Source: Vibrio parahaemolyticus
GTDB lineage: Bacteria > Pseudomonadota > Gammaproteobacteria > Enterobacterales > Vibrionaceae
Assembly: GCF_900460535.1 (NCBI RefSeq)
Contig: NZ_UHIL01000002.1
Span: 1,116,001-1,180,000 of the forward strand
Direction of reading: 5' to 3'
DNA length: 64,000 bases
The position numbers and the translations under genes were made by a program. Below the pieces are notes generated by a model. That model ran no database searches. It had not been told where the DNA came from and was given only the letters and a program-made list of their open reading frames with translations. Shown here one piece after another: positions 45,494-54,012 of this stretch; the first letter of the stretch is position 1; every line of letters begins with the position of its first letter.

Positions 45494-46603
45494 ATGACTG
45501 CCAATACCGATCCTTATATTGAAATTCGTCCTTACAATGACGAAGAAATTCCAGCAGCGCTGGATCGTCTAATCCAAGATGATGAATTTATCACTGCGAT
45601 TCTCGATCACCGTTTTGAAAACAAAGCGAAATGGTTCAAAACGCTCATGAGTCCGTTCCTTCGCATTTACCTAAAAGCGAAGTGGAGCAAACTTGACTCC
45701 GTAGAAGCGATCCAAATCGAGGTGAAAAAATACCTTCAAGATACGTTGAATAAGACAACGGATGGCGTCACGTTCTCTGGTTTAGACAAACTGGATAAAA
45801 ACACCTCCTACTTATTCGTGTCTAACCATCGCGATATCGCAATGGATCCCGCTTTAGTTAATTACGGTTTGTACCAAAGTGGTCACCGCACTGTGCGTAT
45901 TGCAATCGGCGATAATTTGCTGAAAAAACCGTGTGCGACAGAGCTGATGCGTTTGAACAAGAGCTTTATTGTTAAGCGTTCTGCAAAAGCGCCACGAGAG
46001 ATGATGAAAGCGCTTGGACAGTTGTCTGGCTACATCAAACACTCGCTGGATACGGGCAACTCTATTTGGATTGCTCAAAAAGAAGGGCGCGCGAAAGACG
46101 GTAACGATTTTACAGATCCTGCGATCCTAAAAATGTTCCATGTTGAAGGTCGCAAGCAAAAGGTCGCGTTTGGTGAGTACATGCGCTCGTTAAAAATTGT
46201 GCCGGTCTCGATTGCTTACGAGAACGATCCATGTGACATCGCTAAGGCAAAAGAGCTATTTGAGAAAGCAGAAAACGGCCGTTATGAAAAAGGCGAGTTT
46301 GAAGACATCGAAAGCATCATCCAAGGCATTGTTGGTTACAAAGGTCGTGTTCATGTGGCATTTGGTGACGTGGTTGAGCAAGAGTTTGAAACGCCTGAAT
46401 CGCTAGCGAATGAAATCGACCGTCAGATCCACGAGAACTATAAGTTGTATCCGATCAACTTGCTTGCTGCAGGTCGTGAAGATTCAAGCATTATCACAGA
46501 AGCGGTGAAACGTCAGCTTGCTGATAAGCTAGAACAGCTACCAGAAGGCGCAAGACCGTATCTTGTTGCGAGCTACGCTAACCCAGTAAATAACCAAGAT
46601 TAG
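45494..46603 (+). CDS. Lysophospholipid acyltransferase-like (PlsC-domain) protein
   Basis: 369 residues. The catalytic H-x4-D motif reads SNHRDIAMDPAL (about residue 116), and the substrate-binding EGRAKDG motif comes about 80 residues later, both marks of the glycerophosphate acyltransferase fold. No clear membrane helix at the N-terminus, unusual for PlsC. It has a longer N-terminal (1-90) and C-terminal (250-369) part than the standard enzyme. Substrate unknown. Single gene closed by a terminator. Confidence 0.83.
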   Translation: MTANTDPYIEIRPYNDEEIPAALDRLIQDDEFITAILDHRFENKAKWFKTLMSPFLRIYLKAKWSKLDSVEAIQIEVKKYLQDTLNKTTDGVTFSGLDKLDKNTSYLFVSNHRDIAMDPALVNYGLYQSGHRTVRIAIGDNLLKKPCATELMRLNKSFIVKRSAKAPREMMKALGQLSGYIKHSLDTGNSIWIAQKEGRAKDGNDFTDPAILKMFHVEGRKQKVAFGEYMRSLKIVPVSIAYENDPCDIAKAKELFEKAENGRYEKGEFEDIESIIQGIVGYKGRVHVAFGDVVEQEFETPESLANEIDRQIHENYKLYPINLLAAGREDSSIITEAVKRQLADKLEQLPEGARPYLVASYANPVNNQD

Positions 46604-46656
46604 TCGCTGCGTATGCTGCCCAAATGAGTTGGGCGCATTCCAACTACTCCAATGCA

Positions 46657-46685
46657 AAACACCTCGTATTGAACGAGGTGTTTTT
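46657..46685 (+). terminator. Intrinsic terminator of the acyltransferase gene
   Basis: Stem AAAACACCTCG / CGAGGTGTTTT with a 6-nt loop and five T. Confidence 0.88.
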
Positions 46686-46715
46686 GTCTCTGCGTATCTC
46701 TTTTTGTCTATCCAA

Positions 46716-47315
46716 TTAGCGCGCGACTGCGCCACCTAAGGTCAGATTCTTTGGCCACTTGATTATCTTATTGCCACCCAAAAAGATGTTGCCTTTTACC
46801 GTCATTGTGTCGGGAAACTCGGTCAGGGCCGAACCACCAATGTAGAGGTTGCCATCGACCACCAAGCCTTCTGGTAGCGCTTTCAGTGGCGTTCGGATCA
46901 CACTCAAATCACCTTTTACTCGAAGTTTTGCCGGAAGTGTTTTTAACGGAGTATCGGTCAGGTTCAAATACCCTCCCAGCTTTACCCCTTTGGGCCAGCT
47001 TTCAATCTTACTACCTAGTAAGTTAGCGTAACCTTTGATTCTTACGCCCGACTTGATTGTTTTCAGAGCGCTATTTTTCGCGTCTAAGCTGCCACCAACG
47101 TCTAAGCCCTTAGGCAGCTGAGTAATTGGCGTTTGGGAAATGTCCACATTCCCTTTTATGACCAAGCCAGATGGGAGTTCAGTGTATGGCTTGTTTCGAA
47201 GATCTAGATTGCCATAGTTGTCGATATGGCCAAATTTGGAATAGTAATCGAGCTCGTAAGCACTAGGAGACGAGCTAAATGCAATTAACGCAAGGGCGAA
47301 AGGGATGAAACGCAT
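46716..47315 (-). CDS. Exported protein of seven 20-residue repeats
   Basis: 199 residues with a signal peptide (MRFIPFALALIAFSSSPSA). From about residue 50 to 190 the protein is a regular 20-residue repeat with the pattern GLxVxGNLxIxxTxIxxLPK: GLVIKGNVDISQTPITQLPK, GLDVGGSLDAKNSALKTIKS and five more, then a partial copy. Regular hydrophobic positions imply a solenoid, as in leucine-rich repeats of YopM/IpaH type or a β-helix. No catalytic domain. Likely a binding or structural envelope protein. Confidence 0.78.
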   Translation of the reverse strand: MRFIPFALALIAFSSSPSAYELDYYSKFGHIDNYGNLDLRNKPYTELPSGLVIKGNVDISQTPITQLPKGLDVGGSLDAKNSALKTIKSGVRIKGYANLLGSKIESWPKGVKLGGYLNLTDTPLKTLPAKLRVKGDLSVIRTPLKALPEGLVVDGNLYIGGSALTEFPDTMTVKGNIFLGGNKIIKWPKNLTLGGAVAR

Positions 47316-47522
47316 AACGATTACTTTCCAATAAAAACGACAAAAGCATAACCTAAAGAGTCAGTGACGGCTATATCGGCCTGAACTTAACTCGCCGTTG
47401 TTCGTAACGACGTGGAGGAATATCTGAGAATTAGAAGTAAGAACAAATTGCTAGAATATGAGATTCTGCCAAGAACCTGAAATACTTCCTTGCTAGTATT
47501 GTTCGGGCATAAGGGGATATTC

Positions 47523-47795
47523 ATGAAGTTTAAAAGAGTTTCTATTTTTACTCTGAGCGCCATGGTCGCGCTATTGTCTGGTTCAGTTTTTGCCAAATCT
47601 TACAGTACGCCGGAGTCAAAGGCTTTGGTGGTTGCTGATGGTAAAATAGGCCAGCGAATTTGTTACTACGAAGATAAAGCCTATACCGTTGGTGCGGTAA
47701 TCAAAGTCGATGATGTGCTTTTGGTGTGCTCTGATGAAAACGACTACGAAACCAATGGGTCGTTAAAGTGGGTCGTGTTGAAGCAAAAGAAGTGA
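47523..47795 (+). CDS. DUF1496 small exported protein
   Basis: 90 residues with a signal peptide (SIFTLSAMVALLSGSVFA). The DUF1496 core GQRICYYEDKAYTVGAVIKVDDVLLVC has the two conserved Cys. The ATG at 47523 has AAGGGGA; the frame's earlier ATG is not used. Function unknown in the family. Confidence 0.85.
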   Translation: MKFKRVSIFTLSAMVALLSGSVFAKSYSTPESKALVVADGKIGQRICYYEDKAYTVGAVIKVDDVLLVCSDENDYETNGSLKWVVLKQKK

Positions 47796-47808
47796 TTTAG
47801 ATAAGAAT

Positions 47809-47832
47809 AAAGCGAGCTCGTTGCTCGCTTTA
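47809..47832. terminator. Shared terminator between DUF1496 and DUF406 genes
   Basis: Stem AAAGCGAGC / GCTCGCTTT between convergent genes, T runs short. Confidence 0.75.
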
Positions 47833-47839
47833 AATTGAA

Positions 47840-48139
47840 TTAACGCGCTAGAGAGCGAGTTTTCAGTTCAAAAATAAGCTTTTCTGCACTTACTTCAAAC
47901 TTGAATCGAGCGGTTAGCTCTTTAGATTCTTCTGTCAGCTCTGACACATTGTATTCAACGCCAGCGCAGACTGATTTAGCTAGTTCGATGTATTTCGCTA
48001 ACTCAGACTCTAATGCATCTTTAGTCTCTGCGAAAATCGTTACGTCAGCAACCTCGTCGCCTTCTTTGATGATGAAACCAATCTCACCAGCACAGCCACA
48101 AGCTTCACATACTTGGCTTTCTTCTAATTCGACACTCAT
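47840..48139 (-). CDS. YfcZ/YiiS-family (DUF406) protein
   Basis: 99 residues, cytoplasmic. The Cys cluster CEACGCAGE is at the N-terminus and the family ending (FKFEVSAEKLIFELKTR) is at the C-terminus. AGAGG precedes the ATG at 48139; the frame extends 29 codons further upstream without support. Small proteins of this family have no known role. Confidence 0.86.
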   Translation of the reverse strand: MSVELEESQVCEACGCAGEIGFIIKEGDEVADVTIFAETKDALESELAKYIELAKSVCAGVEYNVSELTEESKELTARFKFEVSAEKLIFELKTRSLAR

Positions 48140-48679
48140 AACGAATCCTCTTGTAAAAACTAAGGGTATTCTAGCAGGTATTTGATCTGTATCTACAAAA
48201 ATGAGCAGTTTCGTATAAAAATACAACAGTATGTTGTTTTGTTAATTGCCGGTTAACGATTGGGTGAGTAAGTCAACAATAACGTTAATGTGATATGTAT
48301 CAACATTTAAGAGCAATTAACCAACATACTAACGAGATTTGGGTCAGGCCAGTTGAACTAGGGGTAAATTTATAAGACTATTTCTTGATTGATTATTTCT
48401 ACATAATTATCATTCTTGGTCTTTGAATAGTTTCAATGAATAATTTGGCGCAAGGTTTTGATGCAATTCACTTTTCGCCTGATTTTAAGCGACGTGTATT
48501 GACACAAATATCACCGTAAATTGCACGTTACGCAGTGCAATTTCGTTATGATTGAGGGCCTAACGTTACGTTACGTTACGTTACGTTAGGAAAGCACAGT
48601 ACATAATGCTGAGGATGATTTCATTCTGGCCTCATTTAATTGTGAGTTAGATGGATTTACAAAGAGAAGAGCTTAAAGT
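48140..48679. promoter_or_regulatory. Long intergenic region with hairpin and pentanucleotide tandem repeat upstream of the TetR gene
   Basis: About 540 bp, no gene. It contains a perfect 9-bp hairpin AAATTGCAC / GTGCAATTT (48518-48543), just after a TTGACA at 48499-48504. Five head-to-tail copies of ACGTT follow at 48563-48587, framed by CCTA and TAGG, about 90 bp before the TetR start. An AT-rich ATTATCA-containing segment near 48400 weakly resembles a Fur half-site. Confidence 0.5.
48559..48590. repeat. ACGTT x5 tandem repeat
   Basis: Five perfect copies of a 5-bp unit (48563-48587), flanked by CCTA and TAGG so that the ends are inverted copies (CCTAACGT / ACGTTAGG). Simple repeats of this kind change length by slippage. 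Confidence 0.85.
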
Positions 48680-49141
48680 ATGCCAAAGCGTAGTAAAGAA
48701 GATACCGAAATCACTATCCAGAAGATCATGGATGCCGTTGTTGATCAATTGCTAAGACTTGGTTACGACAAAATGTCGTACACGACGTTGAGTCAGCAGA
48801 CAGGTGTATCGCGTACAGGTATTAGCCACCATTTTCCTAAGAAAACGGACTTCACCGCAGCACTAGATGGTCGTATCTTTAAAATGTTTATCGAACATCT
48901 AGAGTTCGAAAAAGGTTTAGATGCGTTTTCACAGAGCTGGATTAAAGCTTTAGAAGACTCTGAATTCTTAGCGATTTTACGACTACTATTCCATCACATT
49001 GTTACGTCTGAAAGCGCTCACGAATTTGCAGCAAATGGCATTGATCGTCTGTACAAGATGGTAGAAAGCCAGTTTGGCTCAGGTGGAGATAAAGAACTGG
49101 AATGGTTGATTGGACGCTCGCTGATTCAAATGAGCAAATAA
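48680..49141 (+). CDS. TetR/AcrR-family regulator, LuxT/SwrT-like
   Basis: 153 residues (about 17 kDa). TetR HTH at 10-60 (TIQKIMDAVVDQLLRLGYDKMSYTTLSQQTGVSRTGISHHFPKKTDF) with the typical G-S/T-HHF turn. The short C-terminal domain fits LuxT of V. harveyi and SwrT of V. parahaemolyticus, which act in quorum sensing and swarming; that match is from size and general look and not from alignment. It is near, but convergent to, the haem operon, so regulation of hut genes is not implied. The long upstream region suggests its own control. Confidence 0.85.
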   Translation: MPKRSKEDTEITIQKIMDAVVDQLLRLGYDKMSYTTLSQQTGVSRTGISHHFPKKTDFTAALDGRIFKMFIEHLEFEKGLDAFSQSWIKALEDSEFLAILRLLFHHIVTSESAHEFAANGIDRLYKMVESQFGSGGDKELEWLIGRSLIQMSK

Positions 49142-49152
49142 TCAAAAATTAC

Positions 49153-49184
49153 AAAAAGCCCCGCTAATTATTAGCGGGGCTTTT
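49153..49184 (+). terminator. Intrinsic terminator of the TetR gene
   Basis: Stem AAAAGCCCCGCTAA / TTAGCGGGGCTTTT with a 3-nt loop, T run following. Confidence 0.9.
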
Positions 49185-49245
49185 GCGTTTCTGAGGGGAA
49201 ATTTAAACAAGTGAGTGGCAGACTGGCTAGTGCTCGAAAGCGCTT

Positions 49246-49272
49246 CTTAAAGAGGCTCTGCGCCTCTTTAAG
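49246..49272 (-). terminator. Hairpin at the end of the tonB-hutD operon
   Basis: Stem CTTAAAGAGGC / GCCTCTTTAAG starts immediately after the hutD stop on the minus strand. It has only a short T tract, so it may protect the mRNA end as much as terminate. Confidence 0.6.
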
Positions 49273-50055
49273 CTATGCCGCAGCGTGGACTTGAGGAAAG
49301 TCCAGAGTCGGGTGTTTTGTCACGATAGATCGATACCCATAAACTTGTTCAATACGTTCGGGCGTTAGGGCTTGCCAAGGGTTGTCATCGCATACAAGTT
49401 TGCCGTTATGGAGCAACACAAGTCGGTCTGCGTATTGTGAGGCTAAGTTCAAGTCATGCAATACGACAACCACCGCAGCGTTCTGCGCTTTTGCCGCCTC
49501 ACGAGCAATTTTAAGCGTGTTGTGCTGGTGGGCGAGATCCAGTGCCGACGTAGGCTCGTCCAACATCAGAATCTTTTTGTCACCAGATTGATGCAGTTGC
49601 GTTAGCACTCGAGCCAAGTGCAAACGTTGCTTCTCTCCGCCTGAGAGGGCAGGGTACAAGCTTTCCGCTAAGTGCAGAACATCGGTTTTTTGCATGTAGT
49701 GTAGGGCAAGCTCAGTCGTTTCTTTGTTTGAAAGTGACAAAGGGATCGCACCGAGTTCGACCACCTCTCGTGCCAAAAATGGAAAAGTGAGCGTGCTGTG
49801 CTGGGGCAACATGGCGAGGTGCTTTGCTATGTTTTCAGGTTTCCAGGCTTCTTTAGGCTCGCCAAAATAGTCAATCTCGTTGTGTGATGGAATCTCACCA
49901 CACAGAAGTTTAAGTAGTGTACTTTTCCCCGCGCCGTTTGGCCCCAATAACGCCGTCACTTCGCCGGCACGAATATCGATGCTGATGTTATCAAGTACTA
50001 CTCGATGGCCGTATTTCATTGAAATATTCCGGCCAGATAAAACCACGTGATTCAT
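49273..50055 (-). CDS. hutD: Haem ABC transporter ATP-binding protein
   Basis: 260 residues, HmuV type. Walker A GPNGAGKST at 38-46, Q-loop LPQHSTLTF, signature LSGGEKQRLHLARVL, Walker B ILMLDEPTSALD, and the switch His in VVVLHDLNLA. It drives haem passage through HutC from the periplasmic carrier HutB. Last gene of the tonB-exbB-exbD-hutB-hutC-hutD operon, sharing one base with the hutC stop. Confidence 0.95.
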   Translation of the reverse strand: MNHVVLSGRNISMKYGHRVVLDNISIDIRAGEVTALLGPNGAGKSTLLKLLCGEIPSHNEIDYFGEPKEAWKPENIAKHLAMLPQHSTLTFPFLAREVVELGAIPLSLSNKETTELALHYMQKTDVLHLAESLYPALSGGEKQRLHLARVLTQLHQSGDKKILMLDEPTSALDLAHQHNTLKIAREAAKAQNAAVVVVLHDLNLASQYADRLVLLHNGKLVCDDNPWQALTPERIEQVYGYRSIVTKHPTLDFPQVHAAA

Positions 50056-51092
50056 TACAGAATCTTCCCTCTTTGCTGGAACAGTAAGTAGATGAAAAAT
50101 GGCGCACCGATGAGCGCAGTTACGATTCCGACAGGTAATTCGGCTGGTGCCAATAACACTCGTGCGATCATGTCTGCACAGGTCAGCAATAAAGCTCCCA
50201 ACAACGCCGAAATAGGTAACAGTGTGCGATGATCAGGGCCTGCTAGCATGCGTCCGAGATGTGGGATAACCAAACCGATAAAGCCGATTGCTCCGCAGAT
50301 ACTTACTGTGACACCAACGCCTACGGCGGAAAGCAGAATGAGCTGACGCTTCAATTTTTGTACTGGAACGCCCAAGTGGCGAGCTTCTGATTCACCAAGC
50401 AATAATGCGTTTAAAGACATGGCTTTTTTGTGAAACCAGAAAAGTAGCACCACGAGAGTCACAGAAGCTAAGCCAATGCCTGCCCAGTTTGCACCCGCAA
50501 GCGAACCCATCGACCACAACGTTAAATCGCGCAGCATTTGGTCATCCGCAGAAAAGTTGAGAAAGCCGATCGCGGCACCTGAAAGTGCACTGATCGCCAC
50601 GCCAGCGAGCAGCATGATCGTGACGGACGTACCAAACTTGTTCGTACCGAGCCAGTACACCAGCACCGTTGTCAGAGCACCGCCCAGAAAAGCAAATAAT
50701 GGCAACGCTGCTAAGTTCATGAGTTGAGGATGGTTTTGGCTAAACTCAGCAAAAACGACGATGGCAAAAGCGCCGCCCAGCGCCGCCCCAGCAGAAACCC
50801 CGATAATGCCGGGTTCTGCCAATGGGTTTCGGAAAAGCCCTTGCATGACCACCCCACAAATGGCGAGGATTGCGCCGATGAACATACACAAAATCGTACG
50901 AGGTAGGCGTATCTCATTGATAACGAGTTGAATGTGTGGTGCCTGCTCTGAATGTGCGCCAATTAAGCCGCGCAGACTGTCTGTGAAACTGATGTTCATC
51001 GGGCCGACGGTTATAGAAGCAATGGCGATAAACGCTAAAAATCCAGACAGCGTAATCAGCGTGGTTGATAAAGGAATACGTCGTAACAGCAT
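50055..51092 (-). CDS. hutC: Haem ABC transporter permease
   Basis: 345 residues of the FecCD/BtuC family with about ten membrane helices. Family features include IRLPRTILCMFIGAILAICGVVMQGLFRNPLAEPGIIGVSAGAALG and the C-terminal GFIGLVIPHLGRMLAGPDHRTLLPISALLGA, which contacts the ATPase. Nine bp after hutB and one-base overlap with hutD. Confidence 0.95.
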   Translation of the reverse strand: MLLRRIPLSTTLITLSGFLAFIAIASITVGPMNISFTDSLRGLIGAHSEQAPHIQLVINEIRLPRTILCMFIGAILAICGVVMQGLFRNPLAEPGIIGVSAGAALGGAFAIVVFAEFSQNHPQLMNLAALPLFAFLGGALTTVLVYWLGTNKFGTSVTIMLLAGVAISALSGAAIGFLNFSADDQMLRDLTLWSMGSLAGANWAGIGLASVTLVVLLFWFHKKAMSLNALLLGESEARHLGVPVQKLKRQLILLSAVGVGVTVSICGAIGFIGLVIPHLGRMLAGPDHRTLLPISALLGALLLTCADMIARVLLAPAELPVGIVTALIGAPFFIYLLFQQRGKIL

Positions 51093-51101
51093 CGAAAATC
51101 T

Positions 51102-51971
51102 CTATGGGTAAAGCAAGGTATTGAGACGTTTAGCCTCTGACAGGCTTTTTAGTCCCAAACCGCCAACCAAAGCGTGTCCATCAATGGTGATGATGTTCTT
51201 TGTCTGGCCTGCTGGTGTTGCTGCAAGTAACGGCATCGCATTTAATATGGCGTCTGCACCGCCCATGGTCTCATAGCTTCGGCCACTAACTAAAATGACA
51301 TCGGGTTGCATCTCTACCATCGCTTCGGTTGACAGTGGTTTGTAAGAGGTCAGTTTTTTCGCTGCTGGATTGTCACCGCCTGCTAACGCGATGATGGCGT
51401 CTGGCGTGGTATCCAAGCCTGCAACATTGGCTGGGCGACCTTCGTGAATAAGCAAAAACAGCACTTTCTTTTTAGCAGAAGGTGCAGGCTGATTCGCTTG
51501 CAAAGATTCGACTTGCGTTTTTACCTCTTGCTTCAAGTTTGCTGCTTGAGACTCACGGTTCATGATCGTTGCAATCTGGTCGATACGATGCAAAAGCCCG
51601 TTAACGTTGGCTTCTGTATTGACTATCTCGACATCCACACCTGCCGACTTTAGTTGATTTAAGGTGGTAGTTGGTCCCATCTCATCAGAGCCAATTAACT
51701 TGGTTGGGCTCAGTGCCAACAACCCCTCTGCTGAAAGTCGGCGATGATACCCAACGTCGGGTAACTCCATGCCTTGCGGCAAAGAACTGGTTACATCAAC
51801 GGCGACCAAGCTGTCTTTCGCATCGAGCGCAAGTAATAGTTCGGTAACGGCGCTGCCTGCACTGACGACTCGTTCTGAGGTTGGGGCGTTGTTGGCAAAA
51901 AGGTTCGTGCTTGCAAGTAACAGAGCGGCAGCAGTCAACGCTGTGCGCACTGGTGATAATGTGTTCTTCAT
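51102..51971 (-). CDS. hutB: Periplasmic haem-binding protein
   Basis: 289 residues with a signal peptide (ALTAAALLLASTNLFA). Cluster A-2 type binding protein: SERVVSAGSAVTELLLALDAKDSLVAVD, then SPTKLIGSDEMGPTTTLNQLKSAGVDVEIV. It carries haem from the TonB-dependent receptor to HutCD. Twenty-seven bp after exbD. Confidence 0.94.
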   Translation of the reverse strand: MKNTLSPVRTALTAAALLLASTNLFANNAPTSERVVSAGSAVTELLLALDAKDSLVAVDVTSSLPQGMELPDVGYHRRLSAEGLLALSPTKLIGSDEMGPTTTLNQLKSAGVDVEIVNTEANVNGLLHRIDQIATIMNRESQAANLKQEVKTQVESLQANQPAPSAKKKVLFLLIHEGRPANVAGLDTTPDAIIALAGGDNPAAKKLTSYKPLSTEAMVEMQPDVILVSGRSYETMGGADAILNAMPLLAATPAGQTKNIITIDGHALVGGLGLKSLSEAKRLNTLLYP

Positions 51972-51998
51972 GAAAATGTTCTCAGTTTTATGTTCTTG

Positions 51999-52412
51999 TT
52001 ATGGCGACTCTTCAGTGAGCAATTGAGTCGCCTGAATTCCGTTTTCTTGCAAAAAGCCAAGAAGCTGAACAAGTGATTGAATATTAGCTGTTTTTTCTGC
52101 ACCGATCACAATAGGTTTATCGGTTGATTTACTCTCTTCTAACAGCGCGAGAGTGAAGTTTTCCCAATCGATGTACGTTTGTCCGTTGATCGCCCAATAA
52201 GGCTCATCCTTGAGGATATTAACGGTAATCGACTGCTTATCGACCTCTGCAACGGCCTGCGAGTCGGTGCTTGGCAGCGCGACATCTAATGAGTCGAGTT
52301 TGACTGCGGCGGTAAGCATCAAGAAAACCATCACAATAAAAATGATGTCTAACAGCGGTGTTAAATCTGGTGTTAAGCCGTTGCGGTTATTGTCCTGTGG
52401 TACTTTGATCAT
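51999..52412 (-). CDS. exbD: TonB-system protein ExbD
   Basis: 137 residues: one N-terminal helix with the proton-path Asp in LTPLLDIIFIVMVFLML, and a periplasmic domain (SITVNILKDEPYWAINGQTY). Forms the proton-driven motor with ExbB. Its start overlaps the exbB stop by four bases (ATGA), giving coupled translation. Confidence 0.94.
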   Translation of the reverse strand: MIKVPQDNNRNGLTPDLTPLLDIIFIVMVFLMLTAAVKLDSLDVALPSTDSQAVAEVDKQSITVNILKDEPYWAINGQTYIDWENFTLALLEESKSTDKPIVIGAEKTANIQSLVQLLGFLQENGIQATQLLTEESP

Positions 52413-53107
52413 GAAGCTTTCGCCTCAGCCGTTTTGGTGATACTTGCCGTTGTTTTTGTTTTTTCTGGAGACACGTGCTGCAGGGAAATGCCTTCAAGCC
52501 ACAAATTCACGTAGTTGAGAGTATGCTCAAGTTTGGCGAGTACGCGGTCAGCCCACAAACCGATGATTTGTGCGCCAGAAATAGCGGGTAGGGCGATGAT
52601 CAAGCCAGCGGCCGTTGTGCGCATGGCTAAACCCAAGCCGTCAGCCAAATCGTTAGGTGTGATGTTCCCAGTTGAAACCGCGATGCCTTTAAACATCTCA
52701 ATCAATCCCAATACTGTGCCGAGAAGACCAATTAGCGGGCTGATTACGCCGATCAACGTCAGAAGGCGAAGACCAGAATGCAGTTGATGACGCTTTTCTT
52801 GCAGCCACATGCCAGCCGCGTCTTCACGCAGCGATTTAGCGAATGAGTGGTGAGCCAATAGCATTGCTACACCGCGATAAAGTAGGGGACGCTTTCCCGA
52901 CAACTCATCGGCCAGCGCTTCAATATCTCGGCTGTTCGTTGGGTCCAGACTAGCCAAATGTTGACGAATGGCACTTTTGCCAACGCCAAGACTGATGAAT
53001 ACTTGGAAGAGTCGTTCCGCAATGATCATGACGGTGAGTGCCGAGCAAATGATCAAAGGCCATGTCATAAGACCGAACTGAGTTTGTAATTCTTGTAGTT
53101 GTTCCAT
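52409..53107 (-). CDS. exbB: TonB-system protein ExbB
   Basis: 232 residues, three membrane helices, MotA/TolQ/ExbB family. The hallmark region is LTLIGVISPLIGLLGTVLGLIEMFKGIAVS and AMRTTAAGLIIALPAIS. It shares one base with the tonB stop (TAATG). Confidence 0.94.
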   Translation of the reverse strand: MEQLQELQTQFGLMTWPLIICSALTVMIIAERLFQVFISLGVGKSAIRQHLASLDPTNSRDIEALADELSGKRPLLYRGVAMLLAHHSFAKSLREDAAGMWLQEKRHQLHSGLRLLTLIGVISPLIGLLGTVLGLIEMFKGIAVSTGNITPNDLADGLGLAMRTTAAGLIIALPAISGAQIIGLWADRVLAKLEHTLNYVNLWLEGISLQHVSPEKTKTTASITKTAEAKAS

Positions 53108-53850
53108 TATCCTTCCAACTTAAAACGAACTGGTATTTGTACTCGGTGAGCCACTTTTAGCCCGCCTAAAATATGTGGTGTAAATTGCCATTGTTTAATA
53201 GCTCGCAGCGCTGAGGCATCCAGCGACTCGGTGCCAGACGATTCAAGCAAAACATGTTTGATTTGGTTGCCATTCTCATCGAGCCATACCTCATACAAGG
53301 CTGCGCCTTCGATACCGCGTCTTTGCGCAGACCTTGGATAGCGGGGCTGCGTTGGTTGACTCACAAACGTTGGTTTGTCGACCAAAATAGGCTGAGACGT
53401 TGCCCCTTTGGATTGGCTCGCTGATGCAGTTTGCTGAGTAACCGTATCTTTCTTCACCGGTTCTATTTTTTTCTTCGGTTCGGCTTTGGGCTGAGTTTCT
53501 TGCTTGGCAACCGTTTTGGTTGGTTCCACTTTCTTAGGTTGCTTAATTGGCTCTGGCTTTTTCTCGACCACCTTTTTCTTCACCGCCTCTTTTTTGACAA
53601 CCTGCTTCTTAACGACCTTCTTTTCAGGCTCAGGCTGTTTTTGAGGCTGTGGCTCTTTTGGTGGTTCCACATTCTCTGGTGTGGGCTTTTCGAGCGTTGG
53701 TGGTGGTGCAGATACAAGGTTGAGGCTTACCGAGCTTGCTGGGTTTCCAGCAGGCATTGCGAACACTTTGTTCTCTTGCGAGACAAAAAGAAGTGCGGCA
53801 TGAATGACGAGAGAGGCGCCTCCTGCAATGACATATCTTTGTACGTTCAC
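53107..53850 (-). CDS. tonB: TonB energy transducer
   Basis: 247 residues. N-terminal anchor (YVIAGGASLVIHAALLFVSQ), then a Pro/Glu/Lys linker rich in PEP, KKVV and EPKK repeats (55-140) that spans the periplasm, and the C-terminal TonB domain (PRYPRSAQRRGIEGAALYEVWLDENGNQIKHVLLESSGTESLDASALRAIKQWQF). Starts at GTG with a poor ribosome-binding site; no ATG follows before the membrane anchor. First gene of the haem operon, with a Fur-like site in the divergent promoter. Confidence 0.94.
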   Translation of the reverse strand: MNVQRYVIAGGASLVIHAALLFVSQENKVFAMPAGNPASSVSLNLVSAPPPTLEKPTPENVEPPKEPQPQKQPEPEKKVVKKQVVKKEAVKKKVVEKKPEPIKQPKKVEPTKTVAKQETQPKAEPKKKIEPVKKDTVTQQTASASQSKGATSQPILVDKPTFVSQPTQPRYPRSAQRRGIEGAALYEVWLDENGNQIKHVLLESSGTESLDASALRAIKQWQFTPHILGGLKVAHRVQIPVRFKLEG

Positions 53851-53913
53851 GGGTTATTCTCGGTAGAACTATGAAAACTTGAGGCGATTATTACTTACAA
53901 TCGAAATAAGATC

Positions 53914-53932
53914 AATTATCAATTGCATTATC
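53914..53932. promoter_or_regulatory. Fur-box-like site in the tonB/hutW divergent promoter
   Basis: AATTATCAATTGCATTATC matches the 19-bp E. coli Fur consensus at 12 positions. Its place between two haem-uptake operons fits iron control, known for these genes in V. cholerae. The score is modest, so a flanking match is not excluded. Confidence 0.55.
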
Positions 53933-54012
53933 ATTACGGTCAAATTATGATCCTTGCAGTTTTTTTGAGATTAGCCTCTATCCCTTATGTGGTGGGGTTT
54001 AAGTGAGTATAT

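Noticed and set aside
48395..48420. Fur box upstream of the TetR gene
   Set aside because: Only one half-site (ATTATCA) is good; about 10 of 15 positions match, not above chance for AT-rich DNA.
53431..53874. 147-codon frame opposite tonB
   Set aside because: Leu/Trp/Phe-rich sequence is the complement of the Pro/Lys/Glu linker of TonB.
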